A DNA stretch of 64,000 bases. Origin: Mimachlamys varia (Eukaryota; Mollusca; Bivalvia; Pectinida; Pectinidae). The notes below the pieces were generated by a model that worked only from the letters and a program-made list of their open reading frames with translations, did no database searches and was not told the origin of the DNA. The stretch spans positions 5,649,625 to 5,713,624 of the forward strand of contig OX392542.1 in assembly GCA_947623455.1 (NCBI GenBank), in the 5' to 3' direction. The stretch's first letter is position 1. The number at the start of each line of letters is the position of its first letter. Positions 34,118 through 46,100 of this stretch are shown here, one piece after another. The translations under genes and the position numbers were made by a program.

Positions 34118-37100
34118 CTGAAACAAATTAACATGCTGATTGGAAGAATGTTATTAGCCATACAAATCATTCCTAAACCTGTTTGGTCACCGATTCAATA
34201 AAGACTGACACAAAAAAAGTTTAACAAAAATTCCTTTCTCAGAACTTGGTAAATACACTGCGGTATCCATTTACAACATCCCACAATTTAATGCTTTTTT
34301 TATAAAACTTCTTTGAATTATCAAACAGAATAGAAGTGCATTTATATACTTATTTCATATGGAAAGAACTCAAGTTTATATAATTTGTATGATTGTAAAT
34401 ATTTCCAGTTTTAGAAATAATTTACAAGAAAAAAAAAATATTTGTAAAAAAAAATCAAATTTCCAAATGAAAAACATGAAAGGATTCAAGTTATACTGAT
34501 GTAACAGTAAGTTATTTAAAACTTGATTGATGCTTAAACAATGAAATGTACTACCTGATAAATCATGGAAATTTGTATTTATTTATTTAACATTTTATCA
34601 TTAATTTGTTGCATAAAAAAGGAGAATTAATGTATAAATGAAATCAGAAATTTGTTTTTAAAAATGTATTAAAATACAGGAAATATGCTTTTAAATTAAT
34701 TTGTGGTAAAAGTTGTATCCTGAAGAACACAGGTGACAGAGTAAGGAAACCTGTCTCCCCATAACTATTCCAATTGGATCACGGAGAGTAATTTTATCAC
34801 AGTACATATAGGATCTAGCTTGTTTTCCTAGCTGTACTCTCAGTCAAATTACCAATAATTACCTATAGATGTCATATACTAGCAACATACAATGTCACAA
34901 TAGCATCATTCCAATCATCGTCGGAAACCCACTGTACACTTCTCTGAAGCTTATAATGCAAGCGTCAGAGAAGTGTACCATGGGTTTCCGACGATGCATT
35001 ACAATTTGATAACAAAAATAAAAATGACAAGAAATATTTGAAAAAAGGGTGTTTATATTGGTAAATCTTTGTATTCAAAATGATCAACCAGGATCAATCG
35101 AGAGCAATTAACAAACTGAACATAGCAAAGTCCTGCTTCAGGGATCAAGGCCGAGGGCAAAGATGGAAATAAATACAAAATAGACCGCACCACAAACTCA
35201 ACAAAGCAAAGTCCTTGCTGAGGGAAATAAATATGAATAATTTCGAATAAACTTAAAAGAAGGTGGTGCAAAGCTATAATTGACAATTTTTTTTGTGGTA
35301 TGGCATATAAAGTTTTATGGTATACACAAATAATATAAGTATTAGATGTGTGGTGATATTGAAGACCAACAAGCTCCCTTAAATTTATATTTGTCAAGCT
35401 ACACTGATGTTGAGAACATCAATTTCATGTTGAGATTGAAATAAGTTAAATCTTGCCAAGAACAAACAAAAATAATTTTGTAATGTTCAAAATGTGTGCA
35501 TGATGACCCCACGGGTCAGGAAGAAAACCAAATCAGACATCAATAACAGAATTTTGATTGTGATTAAGACATGTAAAACTAGTACATGTATTACTTGATG
35601 AAATTCTTCTTGGTGGTAAAAAAAAAGGTCTTAATAGAGTTCAGCCTGTCATTATAAGAGAACACATCAAAGAGGAAACAATGAGGCAATCATTGTCCAG
35701 TGCATCACCTTACCAACCTGGCCCTACGATTAGTTGTGAGCTTAAAGGTTTTGACTGAAACAAACGGCACAAGTAAACACAATATATCAGACATTTCAAG
35801 TAAACATTTACCAAACTCTCAATGAAGTAAGGGTGTACCAGGATAAATAATCTTTCTTATCAATACTTAGCTCTGTGTGTTATCTAGAAATTAATTTGTA
35901 TCTCACAGAGGGATTACCTCCCTTTAATCATGACCAACTCAAACGGATCACTCCAACAAAAAGCCAAAAAAAAATTCAAGCTCAATCTAGAAAAACACCA
36001 CAATAATTTGATCGTAACTGTAAATTTTTGCATCGATAGGAATTATTACTAAAAGTTTGCATATTTTTTTTATCATCCATGAATAATATTACATTCAAAA
36101 GTTTACTTATTTCAAGTTCATGAAGGTCACATATACCTGCAATTGACTTAAAGGCCCAATATACGTAACTTTTGGCAAAACTTGAAGTGAAAATTAAGCC
36201 TAATAACTTATTATATCTATAGATTTAGTTAAGATTAACTGATATCAGCAATATTCAAGATGAATTCTTACGCTGTTACCGGTACAGCAGCAGTTGAAAC
36301 TCGGTATTTGTAAACACGCGTCCATTTTGAACTGTCTTCTAACTTCGGCTTGTTGTTGAAGTGGGCCCCACCAGAATTATTTTCAATTCTTTGGATTTTT
36401 CTGTCAAGAGTTTCTTGTTAGTTACCGCTCAGGTTTACTTCGTTTTAGGCTTATTTTTGCATGGTTATCAACTGGATTTTTTTCAGAATTTTTCAGAATC
36501 ACGAAAAATTTCCTGAAGTTACGTATATTGGGCCTTTAAATGTGTTTAACGTCTTTTGAAAACTAATATATAACCATACGGCATACAACGTACTATCAAT
36601 CTGCTTCGATATTGGACAAATTTAAGTTCTAATACGTATGTATTTAAAATTATCATCAATATTAATTTCAGTTTAATTTCAATTTCAATGTTGTGATCTA
36701 CGCAAGACCTCAACTCTCACTGTCGTTATATTGTATTGATGGATTCATGTTTGACCTCTTGTTACACACTGTCAAATGTGTAAAAAAAATTTAACCTGCT
36801 CAGATATTTAATTTAACAAGTCTTAAAACCACATAAAAACCCTATTCATTTCCACAAATTACATTGAACGAATGATTCTTCCTAACTCGAAGCAGAAAAC
36901 AATTGATATTTAAAACATGACGAATCATTTGTGAAAATCAAAGTTAGCATTTGTTTGACAGAACATGTTTTATCTATCATTTAGATTCAATGGTACAATG
37001 GATTCTTCACGGATCCAAGGAAATGATACAACCTGAAACTGTCAAGGTTTTATCTCTAGCATCAAGTTAGGGATGCACTGCTATTGGTCAGCAGAAAGTA

Positions 37101-40100
37101 ATAATAATAATAATAATATACAACATAAGTCCCTATCTTGTCATAATAAAACTGCTGGTTTGTTATATTGAACAAAATGAAATATTACTTTTTAAATGAA
37201 CATGCAAAAAATGTCAAAAAGAGGTATAAATAAATTGTCAGCTTATTAACAGCAACTGAAAGTTGTTTCTTTGTTAGTGATGGTTTTCATGTTAACATAT
37301 CCAGGGTCAAACAGGGGAATCACACATCACACAAGACAAAAGGAGGTACACACAATAATCCTATAGGGGAATCGCTCAAAATGTTCCATCACCAGACAGC
37401 AGGGGAGCTAGTCAAAGGATCTTAATATTCTGTAAACTCATACTTAAAAGCTGTACCATAGAATCTTTAAGTTTTGAAATGAGTCTAAAAAGTATCTAGC
37501 TCAATTTTCATATCAAAACGATGTTTAACAGAGTGTGATGTCATATTAGACCTAAAACAATTGTCAAAATGCTCCAAAATATTTTTAGATTTGAAATTGA
37601 AAAATACTGATCTATTAAACTTTCTTATGCATTTGTTTTTGGGACCATTATATTGTGTGACATTTCTTATTTTAAAAGGATCAGTGTCTGACATTTAAAA
37701 TAACAGGAATAATAAATGAAAAATGGTTTATGAAATAATTTTCAATGGGGAAGCATAGAAAATCAAACAATTTGATTGGTTAATATAGAAGATGACACCA
37801 TTAGCAGTAAGACTAGGACTACAGCTTCCGTAGCTCGGATCTATATTGTTATGGTTACACAAAATTTATTTTTCATCTCCATAGCAACATACTCAGTTCT
37901 CATCAATCCTCATTTTGTTGATCCTCGCCACTTGCCTGTCAATCAAAGGTCATGGCATATCAGGGTGAAAGGTCAAAGGGTAAAACAACAATTCTGTGCA
38001 TTCAATCAGTCAAACAATATTCATTAACAAAACATTTTGTGATAAAGTGAGGGATTCAGAGACAAATTTAAGTTTAAATTTATCAGATTTCTCATATGAG
38101 ATTTAAATTCAACTGATCACTATTTTAGTGAATGCAAAGTACCACTTTTCAATTTTTTTTTCAACAAATTGTGTTGCAGAGAAATCACCTATTTATTACT
38201 TATGTAATATTTTTAGATTTCTCTGTTTATCGATAAAAAATGATGAGGTAATGTAATCCATTGAAAAAATATCTATGAAATGAAATATCAATAATATGCA
38301 TGTGAGACCAATTTGCAACTTTAGAATTTGTCTCTACGAGGAAGATCAATATTAACATATTATTTCACACAGAATTAAGGGGTGTGGCCACACTGTCTAT
38401 TACATTATACACTTACACCTAACAATGACATTATTAGGTGATCAGTATTGAGACATTGAAACACAGGATATAGTGTATATGTTGCGTGACTTCCACCATT
38501 TATAAATGTCAGTAATATTTCCACTTCCTAGGTTATTTAAAAATCAATTAATCATACATATACCATGTACATTGAATTGTTAAACCATTAATTCGACCTT
38601 TATATGTAATATGTTTGTTATACAAAAAGTGCTGACAAGTTGAAAATAAATTTTCAAATTTTTCCATTCAGTGATTACCAAATCCCAAATATAACTTGTA
38701 GACCTATGGATAACTGGGTATTTTTTGGTTTTATTCTTAATAAGTTTTATAGACATCCTCTCAACTGAGATATATTTTGCACAACTTGTTGGACACAATA
38801 ATTGAAAAGCTTTGTCTTAATTACCTACAGAAGTGTAGGATACATTTTGAAGAGATACTTTTCAGTAATTCATCTATTGCGTCCATGTGAGTATTTCACT
38901 GTGATGTAGCATATCTCAGCAATGAATTCACAAATTCATCTCAAAGGCGAAAATGATAGAATTAGAGTATTCTAAACTTTTCAAAAAAGTAGAAGAGTAA
39001 ATAAACTATAAAATATTTTTTTATCAAATGAAATATACTTTTTGGTTGAATGAAATTAATTCATTTTGTTTCCATTAATCTTAAAATTAAAATTCCCATT
39101 TTGACAAAAGTTGCAAAAACATGTTACAGATCCTAAACTTTTCTACAACAATTTTCTATCCTCTAAGTTTAAACTGAACCTTGATAAACTTGCTTTCAGG
39201 ATGATTGTGAAAGCTAGTATTTGGTAAGGTAGGTAGTATTAAGAATTTTTAACTTTTGAATTCACTCTAGTGGTGCAGGGTATCAAATTGTATCTGGTCA
39301 GATATACCACATGAATAACCCACCTCTCGTTCTGCGTCTTCTTTTAGACGTTGTTCGTAAATTTCCTCTGCTTCGTTCCTTTCCTCCTCGGAGTACTCGT
39401 CCTTGTCCAGTCGTTCAAGCTTTCTGAGCGCGATCAGTACCTCCAAACGGTACTCATCCTCCTCATGGGCTGGGTTCTCTGTTATCAATTAAAACTAGAA
39501 CTGTCATGGGCTAGGTTCAAAGTAGAACTGTCATGGGCTGGGTTCTCTGTTATCAATTAAAACCAAAACTGTAATGGGCTGGGTTCTCTGTTACCAATTG
39601 AAACTAGAACTGTCATGGGCCGGGTTCTCTGATATCAATTAAAACTAGAACTGTCATGGGCTGGGTTCTCTGTTATCAATTAAAACTAGAACTGTCATGG
39701 GCTGGGTTCAAACTAGAACTGTCATGGGCTGGGTTCTCTGTTATCAATTAAAACTAGAACTGTCATGGGCTGGGTTCTATTTTTTTATCAATCAAAACTA
39801 GAACTGACATCTTCCCATAAATGGTGGTCAGTAAGGTGTAACTGTGACAGTTATCTTGATCCATTTAAATACGACTTTAAAAACTAGAGAACACTTTATA
39901 AATAGCTTAATATGTATACAACAATTATATGTAACTAACACATCGTAAAAATCTAGAGCCCTGCATAAATCTAAATGTATCACAAATACTACTTTGAGTT
40001 TGATAAAGACTAAAGCCCTGCACTGGTCCATGGTCCAAGAAAACATTCCCACTCTCGAGATTGGATTCTGTGCTCAAACCAGACTTCTCAATCAAAGAAT

Positions 40101-43100
40101 AAATTACATAAACAATGAAAATAGTTTGATCCGTTCTTAAAATCTTTCCAAAATTCACAGACAAATAAAATTTCAATACTAAATTAATTTGTAGTTGTAA
40201 CAAGAAATTATGCTTGAGCAAAAATCCCATGCTCCAGAATGAGGACCGTTTTTATGACAATTACAGACTTAATTGAGATATCTATCTGAATGTATCACAG
40301 TAATGTCACTTGATCATTACGGACCTGAGATATCTATCTGAATGTATCACAGTAATGTCCCTTTGATAATGGCCTGGGTATCTGTCAGAAACCAACTTAC
40401 CAAACAGTACCAAGGCCCTGAGCATTGGAAGACACGCCATCTTAGGCACCTGTTCCTTAACAGATGTGATGTTGTTTCCTCTGAAACAGAAGCATGTATA
40501 CCATGTAATACAGATTAATGATGTTTTTAACATCATTCCTTTGGATAATAAAGTAAGAGCAATCATTAAACTAGATCTATTTGTCAGATTTGTTTTGAAT
40601 TATAAAGGTAAAATCCAGACTTTTAAATTGCTGTCCAGGGAGTTAGTCCTCCTTCAGCTGTGTGTTAGTTCAAAGCTAAAGCCCCTCTGCAGCCTGATTA
40701 CCACTAGCATTTTTTGTTACTTCCTTTAAGAAATCAGGTGAAAAAGGTTAACTGAGTTTTATCTGACATGATCAAAGTAGAAAACAGCACGGAATATGTA
40801 AGTTAAGCTCAAGATAGGTTTCTGGTTATTGCACTTGCAATTATCATTCCCAAATTTCAAATTGGTTGACCTTAGGTAGATGTACTGGGTTAGTAGAGGG
40901 TTTACCTGAGGTAGATATACTGGGTTAGTAAAGGGTTTACCTGAGGTAGATATACTGGGTTAGTAGAGGGTTTACCTGAGGTAGATATACTGGGTTAGTG
41001 GAGGGTTTACCTGAGGTAGATATACTGGGTCAGTAGAGGGTTACCTAAGGTAGATGTACTGGGTCAGTAGAGGGTTTACCTGAGGTAGATGTACTGGGTC
41101 AGTAGAGGGTTTACCTAAGGTAGATGTACTGGGTTAGTAGAGGGTTTACCTGAGGTAGATGTACTGGGTCTGTAGAGGGTTGACCTAAGGTAGATGTACT
41201 GGGTCAGTAGAGGGTTTACCTAAGGTAGATGTACTGGGTCTGTAGAGGGTTGACCTAAGGTAGATGTACTGGGTTAGTAGAGGGTTTACCTGAGGTAGAT
41301 GTACTGGGTTAGTAGAGGGTTTACCTGAGGTAGATATACTGGGTTAGTAGAGGGTTTACCTGAGGTAGATATATTGGGTCAGTAGAGGGTTTACCTGAGG
41401 TAGATATACTGGGTCAGTAGAGGGTTTACCTAAGGTAGATGTACTGGGTCAGTAGAGGGTTTACCCGAGGTAGATGTACTGGGTTAGTAGAGGGTTTACC
41501 TAAGGTAGATGTACTGGGTTAGTAGAGGGTTTACCTGAGGTAGATGTACTAGGTCTGTAGAGAATTGACCTAAGGTAGATGTACTGGGTCAGTAGAGGGT
41601 TGACCTAAGGTTGATGTACTGGGTCTGCAGAGGGTTTACCTAAGGTAGATGTACTGGGTTAGTAGAGGGTTTACCTGAGGTAGATGTACTGGGTTAGTAG
41701 AGGGTTTACCTGAGGTAGATATACTGGGTTAGTAGAGGGTTTACCTGAAGTAGATATACTGGGTCAGTAGAGGGTTTACCTGAGGTAGATATACTGGGTT
41801 AGTGGAGGGTTTACCTGAGGTAGATATACTGGGTCAGTAGAGGGTTACCTAAGGTAGATGTACTGGGTCAGTAGAGGGTTTACCTGAGGTAGATGTACTG
41901 GGTCAGTAGAGGGTTTACCTAAGGTAGATGTACTGGGTTAGTAGAGGGTTTACCTGAGGTAGATGTACTGGGTCTGTAGAGGGTTGACCTAAGGTAGATA
42001 TACTGGGTCAGTAGAGGGTTTACCTAAGGTAGATGTACTGGGTCTGTAGAGGGTTTACCTAAGGTAGATGTACTGGGTTAGTAGAGGGTTTACCTGAGGT
42101 AGATGTACTGGGTTAGTAGAGGGTTTACCTGAGGTAGATATACTGGGTCAGTAGAGGGTTTACCTGAGGTAGATATACTGGGTCAGTAGAGGGTTTACCT
42201 AAGGTAGATGTACTGGGTCAGTAGAGGGTTTACCCGAGGTAGATGCACTGGGTCAGTAGAGGGTTTACCTAAGGTAGATGTACTGGGTTAGTAGAGGGTT
42301 TACCTAAGGTAGATGTACTGGGTTAGTAGAGGGTTTACCTGAGGTAGATGTACTAGGTCTGTAGAGAATTGACCTAAGGTAGATGTACTGGGTCAGTAGA
42401 GGGTTGACCTAAGGTAGATGTACTGGGTCTGTAGAGGGTTTACCTAAGGTAGATGTACTGGGTTAGTAGAGGGTTTACCTGAGGTAGATGTACTGGGTTA
42501 GTAGAGGGTTTACCTGAGGTAGATATACTGGGTTAGTAGAGGGTTTACCTGAGGTAGATATACTGGGTCAGTAGAGGGTTTACGTAAGGTAGATGTACTG
42601 GGTTAGTAGAGGGTTTACCTGAGGTAGATGTACTGGGTCAGTAGAGGGTTTACCTGAGGTAGATGTACTGGGTCAGTAGAGGGTTTACCTGAGGTAGATG
42701 TACTGGGTCAGTAGAGGGTTTACCTGAGATAGATGTACTGGGTCAGTAGAGGGTTTACCTGAGGAAGATGTACTGGGTCAGTAGAGGGTTTACCTGAGGT
42801 AGATGTACTGGGTCAGTAGAGGGTTTACCTGAGGTAGATGTACTGGGTCAGTGGAGGGTTTACCTGAGGTAGATGTACTGGGCCAGTGGAGGGTTTACCT
42901 GAGGTTGATATACTGGGTCAGTAGAGGGTTTACCTGAGGTTGATGTACTGGGCCAGTAGTGGGTTTACCAGAGGTTGATGTACTGGGTCAGTAGTGGGTT
43001 TACCAGAGGTAGATATACTGGGTTAGTAGAGGGTTTACCTGAAGTAGATATACTGGGTCAGTAGAGGGTTTACCTGAGGTAGATATACTGGGTTAGTGGA

Positions 43101-46100
43101 GGGTTTACCTGAGGTAGATATACTGGGTCAGTAGAGGGTTTACCTAAGGTAGATGTACTGGGTCAGTAGAGGGTTTACCCGAGGTAGATGCACTGGGTCA
43201 GTAGAGGGTTTACCTAAGGTAGATGTACTGGGTCAGTAGAGGGTTTACCTGAGGTAGATGTACTGGGTCAGTAGAGGGTTTACCTAAGGTAGATGTACTG
43301 GGTTAGTAGAGGGTTTACCTGAGGTAGATGTACTGGGTCTGTAGAGGGTTGACCTAAGGTAGATGTACTGGGTCAGTAGAGGGTTTACCTAAGGTAGATG
43401 TACTGGGTCTGTAGAGGGTTTACCTAAGGTAGATGTACTGGGTTAGTAGAGGGTTTACCTGAGGTAGATGTACTGGGTTAGTAGAGGGTTTACCTGAGGT
43501 AGATATACTGGGTCAGTAGAGGGTTTACCTGAGGTAGATATACTGGGTCAGTAGAGGGTTTACCTAAGGTAGATGTACTGGGTCAGTAGAGGGTTTACCC
43601 GAGGTAGATGCACTGGGTCAGTAGAGGGTTTACCTAAGGTAGATGTACTGGGTTAGTAGAGGGTTTACCTAAGGTAGATGTACTGGGTTAGTAGAGGGTT
43701 TACCTGAGGTAGATGTACTAGGTCTGTAGAGAATTGACCTAAGGTAGATGTACTGGGTCAGTAGAGGGTTGACCTAAGGTAGATGTACTGGGTCTGTAGA
43801 GGGTTTACCTAAGGTAGATGAACTGGGTTAGTAGAGGGTTTACCTGAGGTAGATGTACTGGGTTAGTAGAGGGTTTACCTGAGGTAGATATACTGGGTTA
43901 GTAGAGGGTTTACCTGAGGTAGATATACTGGGTCAGTAGAGGGTTTACCTAAGGTAGATGTACTGGGTTAGTAGAGGGTTTACCTGAGGTAGATGTACTG
44001 GGTCAGTAGAGGGTTTACCTGAGGTAGATGTACTGGGTCAGTAGAGGGTTTACCTGAGGTAGATGTACTGGGTCAGTAGAGGGTTTACCTGAGATAGATG
44101 TACTGGGTCAGTAGAGGGTTTACCTGAGGAAGATGTACTGGGTCAGTAGAGGGTTTACCTGAGGTAGATGTACTGGGTCAGTAGAGGGTTTACCTGAGGT
44201 AGATGTACTGGGTCAGTGGAGGGTTTACCTGAGGTAGATGTACTGGGCCAGTGGAGGGTTTACCTGAGGTTGATATACTGGGTCAGTAGAGGGTTTACCT
44301 GAGGTTGATGTACAGGGCCAGTAGTGGGTTTACCAGAGGTTGATGTACTGGGTCAGTAGTGGGTTTACCAGAGGTTGATGTACTGGGCCAGTAGTGGGTT
44401 TACCAGAGGTTGATGTACTGGGTCAGTAGTGGGTTTACCAGAGGTTGATGTACTGGGTCAGTAGTGGGTTTACCAGAGGTTGATGTACTGGGTCAGTAGT
44501 GGGTTTACCTGAGGTTGATGTACTGGAGGAGTTGGAGTTTTTCTGAGAAGCCGTCCAGGTTCTCCAGCTGGTTGTCCCTAAGGTGGAATGTGGTGAGACT
44601 GTGGAGTGAATCCATATCATCAATCTTGTCTATAGTGTTGGCAGCCTATAAAAGGATAACAATAATATATACCAAATACATCCTCGTCTAAAGATGATGG
44701 AAGCTAGATCAAATTGTGGACAATATAAGCAGGACCTAGAAAGATTGTACTTCTATAATATATACTTATCTTTCAGGGAAGTCCAGAGAGATCCTCATGT
44801 TATCTGTAGTATACAGTTAACTTGTCACCATTAAAACAGTTCAAACTCAACAGGTTCTGGTCCTTTATTATTTATCCATTTATGCAATAAACTAAATTTA
44901 AGGACCCTTTGACAATCTGATAAGTATATTATTCATGATAATGCATTTAGTTGAGATTACTTGCTTTCTATTTTTTCGTCAGAAAATAGGTTGGATGCCG
45001 TAAAGGGAGATAACTCACAAATACCATTTTCCCTTTTTTTGATGTTTTAAAAGTGTATTTCCTTTCAAAAATATTGTGTTAATATTTCCCAATTGATAAA
45101 ACTTTGATGACAGTCCAATACAACGGGCTAACCAGTTTATATTACATTTATATAACTACTCTTATGTGACGCAGAGAAGTCTAAATCTTTTTCACAAACA
45201 TCTAAAATTCATCTTCCAAACAGACTTACCATAAACAAATTCTTTAGATTTGGCAGGTGTACCCCACCTGTGGTCTTCAGTTTGTTGCCCCTTAACTCCA
45301 GCGTATGGAGGCGTGCCAATTTGGCTTCATCAAGTCCTGTTATTTCAGTGATTTCATTATCTACAAGAGAGAAGTGTATATATTTATAATTTTCTTATTA
45401 ATTCCCTTAGATATGTTCAGTTCAGTTCTTATGGTTATTTCATGAACTTTTTTTGATGAAAATGACATACAGTCGTACAGTTTCATATAGTATTTTAACC
45501 ACTTTCACCACTTAAATTTCCATACTTTTATATGTGTGCAGCGTAAATTAATTTGAATCCCTGAATACACATTTTCAGCTTGAGTATTATATACAAATCA
45601 AACAGCATGCAACCTATGATTTTCAGCCATAATTTATTTTAGTTTTATACTAATACTGAGATATTTGTTGGTTGTAAACAGTTTTACTTCACACTCATAC
45701 ATGAGAAAGTAATTTCAGTAATCACTAAAACTTATTGTGCACTATCTTCCCATGGCTTTTAAAACAGAAGTGATTAAAGCAAGTTGTAATATTTTAAAAT
45801 AAACTCTGAGAGTTTTCATATCCGCAATACTCCATGGACTATGCTCATGTTTACCCTGGCTCCCCTTTAATATATCAAAGCAAAATGAAGGCATGCAGCT
45901 ACCTACTAACTTTAGTGGTCTCGGGTAAATAAAAACAAAAAGACCAACCACTAGACAAACACCTATCTTTTAAAGGTTAAAGAGAAGTGACACCTGATTT
46001 CAAAGTCAGTTATTGTCACATGACCGACATATTCTTCTTGCCTCATCCACAAGGTATGTCACACTCTGAGTATTTGATGTTCAGTCATGACATCATATTC

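Larger units (their letters stand above)
34118..39323. other. LRRC23 intron 7 (5.2 kb)
   Basis: AT-rich intron containing a hairpin at 34916-34996, a TTAA miniature element at 36152-36535, an (AAT)n run near 37102-37119 and a short duplication around 35120-35230 (CAAAGTCCT...GAGGGAAATAAAT). No further exons recognised. Confidence 0.65.
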
